From positions 1-60,434 of the forward strand of contig DASRZP010000041.1 in NCBI GenBank assembly GCA_035686305.1: DNA of 60,434 nucleotides, in the 5' to 3' direction. Positions 33,062 to 41,542 of this stretch are shown here, in pieces (the stretch's first letter is position 1; each line of letters opens with the position of its first letter). The DNA comes from Thermodesulfovibrionales bacterium. Its GTDB lineage: Bacteria; Nitrospirota; Thermodesulfovibrionia; Thermodesulfovibrionales; UBA9159. The notes under the pieces were generated by a model, which saw nothing but the letters and a program-made list of their open reading frames with translations, was not told the DNA's origin and did no database searches. Both the position numbers and the translations under genes were made by a program.

Positions 33062-34255
33062 TCAAGACCGGTACCCGGCGTTTATCCTCACATACTCTTC
33101 GGTAAGGTCACAGGTGAGCACCTTTGCAAAAGCAGTTCCGAGGTGCAGGTCAACGGTAAGAGACACCTCTTTGGATCTCAGCGCAGCTCCGGCTTCCCGG
33201 TCACTCCCGGTTGAGAGGCCCTTATTGGTTATCTTAACCCTGCCGACGTAAATGTCGGTCCTTTCCTCTCTCATCGTGATACCCGAATATCCGAGGGCAG
33301 CGATTATCCTGCCCCAGTTTGCGTCATTGCCATACAGTGCCGTCTTCACAAGGAGAGAATTCGCTATGGCATAGGCGCCCTTTTCAGCGTCTGCCTTTGT
33401 CACGGCATTCTTTACGGTGATCTCCACGAGTTTTGTCGCACCTTCACCGTCTTTCACGATCAGTCTGCTTAACGCCCCGGCAACATCTGAAAGGCCCTTC
33501 GAAAACAGACTGAAGGAACGGGACCTCTCATCTACGAGATCATTTTCTGCAAGTCCGTTAGCCATCATGAGGATCGTGTCGTTCGTCGACATATCACCGT
33601 CAACGGTTACCCTGTTGAACGACCCCTGCACAGCATCCCTGAAAGCCCTGTCGAGAGCCCGACCCGAAATGTTGATATCAGTAATGAGAAAGGAGAGCAT
33701 GGTAGCCATATTCGGGCATATCATCCCTGCCCCCTTGCAGACGCCGGCGATCGTGCCCTTCCTCTTTCCTATCTTCATGACCCTGGAGACAACCTTTGGG
33801 AAGGAGTCTGTCGTCATTATGGCGGCAGCCACATCATCAAGCGTCGACGCTCCAAGGGATTTCGCAAGTCCGTCAATCTTTGAAGCAATCCTCTTCATGG
33901 GCAGGGGCTGCCCTATGACACCGGTAGAGCAGACATAAACGCTCTTCTCCTTCAGCCTTAATGCAGCAGCCACCAGCTTCGTCATGGCAAGGGCATCTTC
34001 CTCTCCCTGCCTACCGGTGCACGCGTTCGCATTTCCGCTGTTGACGATAATCGCCTGTCCCTTTCCAGACGCAATCCTCTTCATGTCGAGTCGGACAGGG
34101 GCCGCTTTCACCTTGTTTGTGGTGAACATGCCGGACATCAGGGCCTCTTTCTCGGAATAGATGAGGGCGAGGTCTCTTCTCCCCGGCTTCTTGATCGCTG
34201 CTCCTGCAGTCGAAAAAAGGAACCCCTTCGGAGTCGCCAGGTCTCGTGAACCCAT
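33062..34255 (-). CDS. argJ: Glutamate N-acetyltransferase / amino-acid acetyltransferase ArgJ
   Basis: ArgJ transfers the acetyl group from N-acetylornithine to glutamate in the cyclic arginine pathway. It is an Ntn hydrolase-like protein that cleaves itself before the nucleophilic Thr in KGAGMICPNMATMLSF (Thr of MATML). Other family parts are KVKAAPVRLD, NSGNANACTG, DGDMSTNDTI and LYGNDANWGRI. With ATG 34255 the length is 397 residues, as usual; an upstream ATG at 34333 would add 26 residues without an RBS or homology. Other arginine genes are not adjacent. A 225-base gap separates it from the divergent ilvE. Confidence 0.95.
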   Translation of the reverse strand: MGSRDLATPKGFLFSTAGAAIKKPGRRDLALIYSEKEALMSGMFTTNKVKAAPVRLDMKRIASGKGQAIIVNSGNANACTGRQGEEDALAMTKLVAAALRLKEKSVYVCSTGVIGQPLPMKRIASKIDGLAKSLGASTLDDVAAAIMTTDSFPKVVSRVMKIGKRKGTIAGVCKGAGMICPNMATMLSFLITDINISGRALDRAFRDAVQGSFNRVTVDGDMSTNDTILMMANGLAENDLVDERSRSFSLFSKGLSDVAGALSRLIVKDGEGATKLVEITVKNAVTKADAEKGAYAIANSLLVKTALYGNDANWGRIIAALGYSGITMREERTDIYVGRVKITNKGLSTGSDREAGAALRSKEVSLTVDLHLGTAFAKVLTCDLTEEYVRINAGYRS

Positions 34256-34442
34256 GTTCGGTTCGTCTCTTCCCAAAGCATCTATACCATACCATACTCT
34301 CACCAGCCCTGCAATGGTTTCTCTGAAATCCATAAACGAGGAAGTCGCTTTTCTTCAAGTTGCACAGAACTATGACGTACCGTCAATCAACCAGAGACGC
34401 GCTTCGTAAGGCATGAGAACAGCGGATCAACAACTATTTCTG

Positions 34443-34472
34443 TTGACAGGGGAACGGATATATTGCTATAAC
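34443..34472 (+). promoter_or_regulatory. Sigma70 promoter of ilvE
   Basis: TTGACA at 34443-34448 and TATAAC at 34467-34472 are separated by 18 bases. The ATG at 34481 lies only eight bases after the -10 box, so the mRNA would start at about the start codon. AAGGAG sits directly before the ATG with a one-base gap, too close for normal use as a Shine-Dalgarno. Confidence 0.65.
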
Positions 34473-34480
34473 TAAGGAGC

Positions 34481-35395
34481 ATGATTCATAAAACGTCCAA
34501 AATATGGATGGACGGGGAGTTTGTCGACTGGGACAAGGCGCAGGTCCATGTCCTCACCCACTCGCTCCATTACGGCCTCGGTGTTTTTGAAGGCATCAGG
34601 TGTTATGAGACCGGGAAAGGTCCTGCCATATTCAGGCTGAAAGAGCACGTAGAGAGACTTTTCAGCTCCGCTCATATCTTCCTCCTCGAGATCCCTTTTT
34701 CGAGGCAAGAGATAGAACAGGCGATAATCGACACGATCAGGGTAAATGGCGTGAAGGAATGCTATATCAGGCCCCTCGTATATATCGGTGACGGCGCTAT
34801 GGGACTCTATCCGAGAGGGAATCCCACAAGGGTTTCAATTGCGGCGTGGCCCTGGGGAACCTATCTCGGAGAGGACGGGATCACAAAGGGGATAAGGATT
34901 AAAGTTTCGTCCTTCATAAGAAGCCACGTAAACTCAAACATGGCAAGGGGAAAAGTCTCGGGATATTATGTGAATTCCCAACTCGCAAGAAAGGAGGCCA
35001 TCTCATGCGGCTACGACGAGGCCCTTCTCCTTGACACAGAGGGATACGTCTCCGAGGGAAGCGGAGAGAACATCTTTCTCGTAAGGAACGGCAAGCTCAA
35101 GACCACGCCCCTCACCTCGATACTCGAGGGCATCACGAGGGACAGCATCATGGAAATGGCCGTGAATGAAGGGATTCAGGTTTCGGAAGAGCGGTTTACG
35201 AGAGACGAGATCTACATCGCTGAAGAGGCGTTCTTTACCGGCACGGCTGCCGAGGTTACTCCAATACGAGAAGTTGACGGAAGGATCGTAGGAGACGGGA
35301 AGCCCGGTCCGGTGACGAAGAGATTGCAGTCGATCTTCTTCGATACGGTCAAAGGAAAGAATAGGAACTATGAATCATGGCTGACATACATCTAG
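34481..35395 (+). CDS. ilvE: Branched-chain amino acid aminotransferase
   Basis: IlvE is a PLP-dependent fold-IV enzyme that makes leucine, isoleucine and valine from their 2-keto acids with glutamate as donor. The 304-residue protein begins WMDGEFVDWDKAQVHVLTHS and has HYGLGVFEGIRCYE, the catalytic Lys in ARGKVSGYYVNSQLA, the EGYVSEGSGENIF signature and the phosphate-binding GTAAEVTPI. Length is normal. It is transcribed alone, with a strong promoter upstream and a bidirectional terminator 22 bases downstream. Confidence 0.95.
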   Translation: MIHKTSKIWMDGEFVDWDKAQVHVLTHSLHYGLGVFEGIRCYETGKGPAIFRLKEHVERLFSSAHIFLLEIPFSRQEIEQAIIDTIRVNGVKECYIRPLVYIGDGAMGLYPRGNPTRVSIAAWPWGTYLGEDGITKGIRIKVSSFIRSHVNSNMARGKVSGYYVNSQLARKEAISCGYDEALLLDTEGYVSEGSGENIFLVRNGKLKTTPLTSILEGITRDSIMEMAVNEGIQVSEERFTRDEIYIAEEAFFTGTAAEVTPIREVDGRIVGDGKPGPVTKRLQSIFFDTVKGKNRNYESWLTYI

Positions 35396-35416
35396 GCGCT
35401 TCTTGCTCATGCGTTT

Positions 35417-35457
35417 ATGACAAAAAAGGCCCGTCTTCTCCGGGCCTTTTTTGTCAT
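35417..35457. terminator. Bidirectional Rho-independent terminator between ilvE and a cytochrome gene
   Basis: ATGACAAAAAAGGCCCG (35417-35433) and its exact complement (35441-35457) form a 17-bp stem around a 7-base loop. The GC core is flanked by A6 on one side and T6 on the other, so it can terminate in both directions and serves the convergent ilvE and cytochrome genes. Confidence 0.85.
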
Positions 35458-35466
35458 GCTCTTCGC

Positions 35467-35778
35467 CTATTTCTTGTGACACTTGCCGCAAGACGCCTTG
35501 TCTGACTGAGCAAATGCAGTCTTACCATTGTGGCAAGCTCCGCATCCTTTGTCGCTCTCATGGTCCTTCTTCGTCATCTTGAACGCGCCCTTCTTCATCT
35601 GGAACAACTTCGGATGGCAGTCGTTGCATTTCGACTTTTCATGCACCTTTCCATCAAAGACAACCTTGCCCTCGCCTCCTCCTGCGTACTCGACGCTCTT
35701 TCCCGGCGCCACCGCAAAAGCGCTGCCGACGAAGACCACAGAGATGGCGATTGTTAACAGAACCGTGAATGTCCTCAT
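35467..35778 (-). CDS. Small periplasmic triheme c-type cytochrome (copy 1)
   Basis: The 103-residue precursor has a signal peptide (FTVLLTIAISVVFVGSAFA) and three CxxCH haem sites: CNDCH, CGACH and CGKCH, the last almost at the C-terminus. Extra histidines (DGKVHEK, KKDHESD) can serve as second axial ligands, so this is a bis-His cytochrome of the c3/c7 type, carrying low-potential electrons in the periplasm. I start at ATG 35778, preceded by AAAGGAGGTG; the frame extends upstream without signal sequence. It is a clear paralogue of the gene at 36101 (shared FDGKVH, KCNDCH, FQMKKG, CGKCHKK). Confidence 0.92.
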   Translation of the reverse strand: MRTFTVLLTIAISVVFVGSAFAVAPGKSVEYAGGGEGKVVFDGKVHEKSKCNDCHPKLFQMKKGAFKMTKKDHESDKGCGACHNGKTAFAQSDKASCGKCHKK

Positions 35779-36100
35779 GCTCTCTTCACCTCCTTTCCTA
35801 AAAAATTTTACGTCCGGCAACACCACCAAAAAAGAAAAAGACAGATGATCCCTCTTTATGTCCTTATGAGGCAATCTGTTAATCATAATTATACACCTTA
35901 TCATGAATTCCCGGTTTTGCATAGGGGGCAGCCATTATGAAACACTTGCAGCGGGCGAGATGTCAGCCAGGGCCCCTCTGCGATAAGGACGGACAATCAC
36001 CCTCCTTACAATGACGATCAGACTTCAGAAGAGACTGAAACCACCTTCGCAAAAAAAGGCCCGAAAAAATCGGGCCGCGTTTATTTCCCGCTGCTTGTCC
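35779..36100. other. Intergenic region between the two cytochrome genes
   Basis: These 322 bases hold the terminator of the upstream cytochrome gene (36051-36076) and the promoter region of the downstream one. TATAAT on the minus strand (35888-35893) is a candidate -10 box about 110 bases before the ATG; I found no clear -35. Nothing else is recognisable. Confidence 0.4.
36051..36076 (-). terminator. Rho-independent terminator of the upstream cytochrome gene
   Basis: GGCCCGA (36058-36064) and TCGGGCC (36070-36076) form a 7-bp stem with a five-base loop, followed on the minus strand by seven T. It lies 25 bases after the stop of the gene at 36101, so the two cytochrome genes are separately terminated. 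Confidence 0.8.
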
Positions 36101-36418
36101 TTATTTCTTATGGCACTTTCCGCAGTTTGCAGCGTCCTTCGTTGCGAATGCCTTTGTACCGTTATGGCACTCTCCGCAGAGCTTGCCCGCGTTCAACTCT
36201 GCCATCGTGATCTTTGCTGTGCCTTTCTTCATCTGAAATATTTTCGTGTGGCAATCGTTGCATTTCAGACCCTTGTCAGCATGAACCTTGCCGTCAAAGG
36301 TTACCTTTCCCATGCCCTTTCCTTCCCACTCCACGGTCTTCCCAGGGTTCACAGCCATGGCGCTGCCGACGAACATAATAGCCACCGCGATTGTCAACAG
36401 GATCGTAAGTATTTTCAT
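36101..36418 (-). CDS. Small periplasmic triheme c-type cytochrome (copy 2)
   Basis: The 105-residue precursor has a signal peptide (ILTILLTIAVAIMFVGSAMA) and three CxxCH haem motifs (CNDCH, CGECH, CGKCH) with bis-His type spacing. It is paralogous to the copy at 35467 over the whole length, with the conserved FDGKVH, KCNDCH, FQMKKG and terminal CGKCHKK. The expected role is electron carriage between inner-membrane donors and periplasmic or extracellular acceptors. The RBS is AAAGGGGGTG. It has its own promoter, possible operator and terminator, so each copy may be expressed under different conditions. Confidence 0.92.
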   Translation of the reverse strand: MKILTILLTIAVAIMFVGSAMAVNPGKTVEWEGKGMGKVTFDGKVHADKGLKCNDCHTKIFQMKKGTAKITMAELNAGKLCGECHNGTKAFATKDAANCGKCHKK

Positions 36419-36479
36419 TCTCTCTTCACCCCCTTTCGGTGCGGTTTTGGTCTCCTTAATAGTATCTTAAGAAGCAAGA

Positions 36480-36519
36480 AGTATACCATCCTGCAACTGA
36501 TCAGAACCTATCAGGTTCT
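36480..36519 (-). promoter_or_regulatory. Extended -10 promoter with palindromic operator, upstream of cytochrome copy 2
   Basis: On the minus strand TGGTATACT gives an extended -10 (TATACT at 36480-36485). The palindrome AGAACC-TATCA-GGTTCT at 36503-36519 is centred near -38 relative to the expected start, where a repressor would cover the -35 region. The binding protein is unknown. Confidence 0.4.
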
Positions 36520-36732
36520 CTCTGTTCTTTGTTCGTAGATTCTCGCGTACCGACCATTTTCGGGAACCTTTTTCCCTTTTGGGGAATGAAGGACGATGAA
36601 AATGTAATCCATTTCCCCTCTGCAATCAAGCCGCCGTTGGGCAGGGTTAGGACATAGAGTCCATGAAACAGATAAAGGAGCAGGTATCAGATGTGGTAGG
36701 CAAGACTGACCGAAAGGAAGTGCGTTTCCTGG
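36520..36732. other. Remainder of the gap before the second hybrid kinase gene
   Basis: Together with the promoter above, the gap between cytochrome copy 2 and the 3' end of the hybrid kinase gene is 314 bases. It contains no terminator with a T-run that I can see. A 39-codon plus-strand frame from 36664 runs antisense into the kinase gene and is not called. Confidence 0.3.
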
Positions 36733-38976
36733 TCAAAGGGAAAGGACCCTGCGGAGAGTCTCATGAAGTTCCGTCATTCTGAAGGGCTTCTTCACAGCGC
36801 CAAGGAACCCGTATTTCTCGTAATTCGCCATGATCGGTTCATCGGAATATCCGCTTGCAACAATCGCCTTGACACCCGGGTCGAATTCGATCAGCCTCTC
36901 AACAGCATCCCTTCCACCCATGCCGCCCGGGATGGTCAAGTCCATGAGAACCGTGTCAAAGGGCTGTCCCGATTCCTTAGCCTGCTTATAAAGCTCTATG
37001 GCTTCTCCTCCGTCCTTCGCAAAATCAACATCGCATCCGAAATGTCTCGCCATCTCACCGGCGACATTCCTGACGTTCTCTTCGTCATCCATGATGAGGA
37101 TCTTCCCATGGAGCGTTGTGATCTGCTCTTCCTTCATCCTCTTCGCCGATCTCCTCTCTTTAGAAGCAGGCAGATAGACATGGAACGTGGTCCCCACCCC
37201 TATCGTGGATTCAACGGCGATATGACCGTTATGCTTCCTGACAATAGAGTAACTCGTGGCCAGGCCGAGACCGCTCCCTTTCTGCTTGGTGGTGAAATAG
37301 GGGTCAAAGATCTCCTGAACATTTTTTTCCGGTATGCCGATGCCCTCGTCGTGAATTGAGATCCTTATGTATTCCCCGTTCTCAATCGGCAGATAATGGC
37401 GGTCGGTGATACTCAGGCGTTCGCAAGTCACCGTGACCGTCCCGCCCCCTGGCATCGCCTGCTGGGCGTTCAAAACAATGTTCTGGACCACTTGACTGAT
37501 CTGTCCCTCGTCTACGGCTGCCAGCAATGGTTCGGCAGGAAGATGAAACTCGCACCTCACATTGGACCCCCGTAAGGCAAAAGTGGCAATCTCCTTCACG
37601 AGTTCTCCAAGGGACTTCACTCTCATGACAGGCTCACCCCCCTTCGAAAACGTGAGCAACTGCTGGGCCAGGTCGCGCGCCCTGAGAGAAGCCCTTTCTG
37701 CCTCGACCAGTCTTTCATTGAACTTTTCTTCGGATTTGGCATAGGCCTTTGCGAGAGTGATATTTCCGAGAATAGCCGTCAGAATGTTATTGAAATCATG
37801 GGCTATCCCGGCCGCAAGGACTCCCACGGATTCGAGTTTCTGCTCCCGTATCAGTTCCCCTTCGAGCTTCCCGCTCTCCGTTAGGTCACGAAAGACGAGC
37901 ACAACTCCAATCATCTTACCAAGACGGTCGAGCACGGGATTGCCTCTCATGGCGACAAGCCTTTCCATTCCGTCCCTGGCAACAAGGACGGTATTCCTCG
38001 TGAGACTGACCATATCTCCTGTCCTGAGCACCTCTGTCACAGGATTTTCACGTGCCCGGCGGCTCTCTTTGTCGACGATACGGAAGACATCCGTAAGACT
38101 CCTGCCCACGATCTCCTCTTTCCACCCAGTCAGTTCTTCAGCAGCCTTATTGACCATGATGATCTTCTCCTCGGTATCGGTCGTAATGAGGCCGTCGCCG
38201 ATAGAACAGAGGGTCAGGGCAAGACGTTCCTTTTCCGTGACCAGGGTTCTCAGGACTTCATTCCACGTCGCTATCTTACTGTGGAGTCTCGTCAGCGTAA
38301 TCATCTGTCCGACATAGTTCGAAAGAACGACCATGAGCCCTATCATATTCTCCTCGAAGGCCTCGAGCAGGGGATGGCTGAAATTCATGACGCCGATGAC
38401 TCCCTCATCATTCTTCAGGGGAATCGAAAGGAGCGACGTAATCGGCACCCGGACATCGAAAGGACTAAAACGCGCGTCACGGCACACATCAGGTACGAAG
38501 ATGTACTTTCCGGTCTCCGCTGCAGAGCCGGCTATCCCTTCTCCGACACGTATTCGTGTCGTCTTTTCAGTCATCCTTACGTCAGAAAAGACGTCTCCTT
38601 TGCCTTTCCCTGCTACGAGGCTGAGGTGCTCGCCGTCCTCGTCCCTCAGCATGATCGAACAATTTTCAAACTGAAGTTCCTGTGAAAAGATCTCGAGTAT
38701 CCTCTTGCAAAGAACATCGATTTGGGTTATCTCGTCCCCAAGCCTGCCGACTCTGATCAATGCAGAAAGGGCCCTTATCGACAGTTCATAAAACCTTTCC
38801 ATACCCTGGAGCGCCTGGTAGTACACGCGTGAGTATTTCATATGTCTTCCAAACTCATTCTGAATTCGCGCCGCTAGGATGAGCTCTTCCTCAGAAAGGC
38901 CGTTGAAGGGGGCCGGCGCGTACCCTTCCTCAGTGAAGCTTCTCTGCAACCATTCCATGAAGACCGTGTCGATCAT
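36733..38976 (-). CDS. GAF-PAS-HisKA-HATPase-REC hybrid histidine kinase
   Basis: The 747-residue soluble kinase has a helical N-terminus, a GAF domain (about 85-235; CSIMLRDEDGEHLSLVAGKG, PITSLLSIPLKN), a PAS domain (about 255-370; GDGLITTDTEEKIIMVNKAA), HisKA with AAGIAHDFNNILTA, ATPase with NIVLNAQQAMPGGG and GSGLGLATSYSI, and a C-terminal receiver (LIMDDEENVRNVAG, TVLMDLTIPGGMGG). Its kinase-receiver half is strongly similar to that of the hybrid kinase at 30951, so the two are paralogues with different sensors. The start overlaps the HDOD gene by four bases (ATGA), implying co-translation and a joint pathway. Confidence 0.93.
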   Translation of the reverse strand: MIDTVFMEWLQRSFTEEGYAPAPFNGLSEEELILAARIQNEFGRHMKYSRVYYQALQGMERFYELSIRALSALIRVGRLGDEITQIDVLCKRILEIFSQELQFENCSIMLRDEDGEHLSLVAGKGKGDVFSDVRMTEKTTRIRVGEGIAGSAAETGKYIFVPDVCRDARFSPFDVRVPITSLLSIPLKNDEGVIGVMNFSHPLLEAFEENMIGLMVVLSNYVGQMITLTRLHSKIATWNEVLRTLVTEKERLALTLCSIGDGLITTDTEEKIIMVNKAAEELTGWKEEIVGRSLTDVFRIVDKESRRARENPVTEVLRTGDMVSLTRNTVLVARDGMERLVAMRGNPVLDRLGKMIGVVLVFRDLTESGKLEGELIREQKLESVGVLAAGIAHDFNNILTAILGNITLAKAYAKSEEKFNERLVEAERASLRARDLAQQLLTFSKGGEPVMRVKSLGELVKEIATFALRGSNVRCEFHLPAEPLLAAVDEGQISQVVQNIVLNAQQAMPGGGTVTVTCERLSITDRHYLPIENGEYIRISIHDEGIGIPEKNVQEIFDPYFTTKQKGSGLGLATSYSIVRKHNGHIAVESTIGVGTTFHVYLPASKERRSAKRMKEEQITTLHGKILIMDDEENVRNVAGEMARHFGCDVDFAKDGGEAIELYKQAKESGQPFDTVLMDLTIPGGMGGRDAVERLIEFDPGVKAIVASGYSDEPIMANYEKYGFLGAVKKPFRMTELHETLRRVLSL

Positions 38977-39818
38977 AGATCAAAGAGACCGCGGGAGAAG
39001 ATGTTCCTGTCGATCCCCCTTTCGATATCAGCCAGATCCTTCTTTCCTATGCCGAGGAGTGTGAGAGATGAAGGTTCCAAAGGATAAGATGGTCCCTTCT
39101 CCGTAACATTGAAGGGACTCCTGCTCGTAATCCAGTCTGCCACGTGGACGAGTGCCGTGAGTTTCCGTGCTTCATCATGGGCAAGGGCCGGAGCATGGTG
39201 ATAGCGTATCGCCGCCGATACCGCTCCCGGCAGATTCCACTGGTAGGCAAGCCATGCGCCTACGTCTGCATGGGAGCAGGCCAGGACCTTCTTCTCTGCT
39301 TCAATGAGCGAGGTCTCGCCGGCAAACTCATCCATTACCCTTCGGTAGTGGTCGGGGAAAAAATTATTCATGACGAGAAACCCGAGATCGTGGAGCATGC
39401 CGTAGACAAAGACCTCGTCCCGGTTGCCGAACTTGAGATCATCGGACAGAAGCTTTGAGACCATAGCCACAGCAACGGAATGTCTGAAGATCCGCCTGCC
39501 ATCGAGCGGCTGCTCATGCCGCTCCCTGTCGAGGACCGTCATGAGCGCTACTCCAAGGGCAATATTCCTGACATTGTTAAACCCTATCCTCATGATTGCG
39601 CCGGAGACGGAGGTGTTCGGGGTTTCAAGCCCAAAGAACGCCGAGTTCGATACGCTCAGGATCTTCGCCGACATCGCCGGGTCATTCTCTATGACCTCTT
39701 CCAGCCTTCTGACGGACACCATATCATCACTCATACGGTCCAGCATTTCCCGTGCGATATGGGGAAGGGTAGGAAGCTTCGGGATCTTCTGTACGAGGAG
39801 TCTCAAGGGCTCAGTCAC
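38973..39818 (-). CDS. HDOD-domain signalling protein
   Basis: The 281-residue protein is an HDOD domain, an HD-related fold that usually lacks full catalytic metal ligands and acts in signal transduction. Family parts are KLPTLPHIAREML, IENDPAMSAKILSVSNSAFF, the helix RIGFNNVRNIALGVAL, VYGMLHDLGFLVM, HADVGAWLAYQWNLP and IRYHHAPA. It has no membrane segment. It is translated first and coupled to the hybrid kinase, which suggests it is a partner or target of that kinase. Confidence 0.9.
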   Translation of the reverse strand: MTEPLRLLVQKIPKLPTLPHIAREMLDRMSDDMVSVRRLEEVIENDPAMSAKILSVSNSAFFGLETPNTSVSGAIMRIGFNNVRNIALGVALMTVLDRERHEQPLDGRRIFRHSVAVAMVSKLLSDDLKFGNRDEVFVYGMLHDLGFLVMNNFFPDHYRRVMDEFAGETSLIEAEKKVLACSHADVGAWLAYQWNLPGAVSAAIRYHHAPALAHDEARKLTALVHVADWITSRSPFNVTEKGPSYPLEPSSLTLLGIGKKDLADIERGIDRNIFSRGLFDL

Positions 39819-39930
39819 CGCATGTCACCTCACGCTCATCGGCTCACCATACCACCATAAGATACCATAATATCCTGACTTAAGTGTATCGGCATACCGT
39901 TTCGAAATCAAGAGGATTCTAAACGAAAGA

Positions 39931-40662
39931 CTAATAATCTACCCCCCTGCGCGTTTCGATCCTGTCAAGAATTTCGGCGACTGCCTCTGCCATTACCTTC
40001 ACGGCCTTTTCCCCCTTTTTCACTGTGGCCTTTCCGGGATCTCCCCATACGCCGCCAGGCCAGTACCTCACCTTGTTCTTTACAATAAAGGGCTTGGGAA
40101 TCTTTGGATATTCCTTAGGCGCCCTGCCCTTGACGAGCCCCTGCGAAAAGTAAAGGACTATCGACGTCTCAAGTTCTCCTGCGTGAGAATCGTCAGGCGT
40201 CTCGGCGATCTTCGATAACTCCTTCCACAAAAGCTCGTAGGGAGTAAAGGCCGCTATCCTTATGCCCTCAAATTCATCGACGAGAATCTCTGCGGTCTCT
40301 TTCAATGCGGCCATATGAAGACTTCCACCGTGGCCCGATATGAGGAGGAAATTTCTCAAACCCTTCTCGTAGGCCTCACTCACAAGATCAAGGGAGAGTT
40401 TCCTGAGAGTCTCCGGCGCAATGCTGAGGGTGCCTGGATGGTCCTTTGTGGAGGTACATACGCCATAGGGGATCACGGGGGCGAGAAAAAACGTTCTCTT
40501 TTTCGCCACGACATTCAGGACTTCCCTGATGATAAGAGAGTCGGTGTTCAGGGGCAGATGGGTTCCGTGTTCTTCAATCGTTCCAAAGGGGAAAACGATC
40601 GTCTTAGTCCTTCTCAGTCCTTTCTGAAACTCCTTCATCGTAATGTTTTCGAGTATGATCAT
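39931..40662 (-). CDS. Creatininase-family amidohydrolase
   Basis: Creatininase-family enzymes are metal-dependent amidohydrolases; members act on creatinine, in riboflavin/F420-related pathways, or on mycofactocin precursors, so the substrate here is open. The 243-residue protein has the metal-binding motif GTIEEHGTHLPLNTD, the glycine-rich ISGHGGSLHM, and DDSHAGELETSIVL with the later ligands. I choose ATG 40662 because GGAGG lies six bases upstream; an ATG at 40695 has none. It is not in an obvious operon: HDOD lies 112 bases downstream and folE is divergent. Confidence 0.88.
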   Translation of the reverse strand: MIILENITMKEFQKGLRRTKTIVFPFGTIEEHGTHLPLNTDSLIIREVLNVVAKKRTFFLAPVIPYGVCTSTKDHPGTLSIAPETLRKLSLDLVSEAYEKGLRNFLLISGHGGSLHMAALKETAEILVDEFEGIRIAAFTPYELLWKELSKIAETPDDSHAGELETSIVLYFSQGLVKGRAPKEYPKIPKPFIVKNKVRYWPGGVWGDPGKATVKKGEKAVKVMAEAVAEILDRIETRRGVDY

Positions 40663-40839
40663 GCTGTCCCTCCGAGAAAGTATTCGTGTCTCCACAATCT
40701 CCTGATGTGGTCATGCCAGACGGCCTTCCCTGCTATGACACCATTATCAGGAAGAAGGCGGACCATGTCAAGGCGTTCTCCGTGCGTCATTTCTTGAATG
40801 AGACGAGGCAGACGCCGGCCTCGCTAAGCACTCAGCTCA

Positions 40840-40868
40840 TTGCTAAAGCGGATTCAAAATGTTAGAAT
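40840..40868 (+). promoter_or_regulatory. Promoter of folE
   Basis: TTGCTA at 40840-40845 and TAGAAT at 40863-40868 are 17 bases apart, giving a normal sigma70 spacing and a leader of about 22 bases before ATG 40898. Confidence 0.5.
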
Positions 40869-40897
40869 AGGCAGCTCTTGCAGATCTCTTGGCGGGC

Positions 40898-41461
40898 ATG
40901 GACAAAAAGAAGATAGAGGAAGGCGTCAGGCTTATTATCGAAGGCATCGGTGAAGACCCCGGGAGGCCCGGCCTCAGGCGTACACCGGAAAGGGTCTTCA
41001 CGATGTTTACGGAGATCTTCTCGGGTCTTGGCGAATCACCGCAGGACCTCCTTACTCCCATGGAAGGAGAAAAGCACGATGAGATGGTGCTTCTCAAGGA
41101 CATCCCCTTTTATTCAATGTGCGAACACCATCTCCTCCCCTTTTCCGGAAGCGCTCACATCGCCTATATCCCTGAGGGCGGCAGGATCGTCGGCATCAGC
41201 GCCCTTGCGAGGGCTCTGGAGGTATTTGCGAAGAGGCCTCAGGTACAGGAACGGTTGACGACCCAGCTCGCAGATCTCATCATGAAGAGGCTCCAGCCCA
41301 AGGGGTGCATGGTTATTCTCAACGCTGAGCATCTCTGCATGAGCATGCGGGGGATCAAGAAACCCGGTTCGACAGTTGTCACCTCTGCTGTCAGGGGCAT
41401 TTTCAGGACAAAACAGAGCACACGGGAAGAGATGCTCGAACTCTTAAACAGAAGGGACTAG
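40898..41461 (+). CDS. folE: GTP cyclohydrolase I
   Basis: FolE converts GTP to 7,8-dihydroneopterin triphosphate, the first step of folate synthesis, and also feeds queuosine precursors. The 187-residue protein has the zinc site CEHHLLPF, followed by [34 protein letters not shown] and the second zinc Cys in EHLCMSMRG. Length is typical. ATG 40898 is chosen over an in-frame TTG at 40889; neither has a strong RBS. folD begins 81 bases downstream, so the two tetrahydrofolate genes probably form an operon with the PpiC gene. Confidence 0.95.
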   Translation: MDKKKIEEGVRLIIEGIGEDPGRPGLRRTPERVFTMFTEIFSGLGESPQDLLTPMEGEKHDEMVLLKDIPFYSMCEHHLLPFSGSAHIAYIPEGGRIVGISALARALEVFAKRPQVQERLTTQLADLIMKRLQPKGCMVILNAEHLCMSMRGIKKPGSTVVTSAVRGIFRTKQSTREEMLELLNRRD

Positions 41462-41542
41462 CTATCAGGGGTCATGGACCTTTTTTTGAGGCACCGCCCA
41501 GGTCATCATATCGAATATTACCGAGAGACGAGGAGGAAGAAG

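Noticed and set aside
34256-34333. Longer argJ start at ATG 34333
   Set aside because: The extra 26 residues have no RBS and precede the point where the family's N-terminus begins.
36664-36783. 39-codon plus-strand frame beginning MKQIKEQVSDVV
   Set aside because: It runs antisense into the end of the hybrid kinase gene and lacks an RBS.
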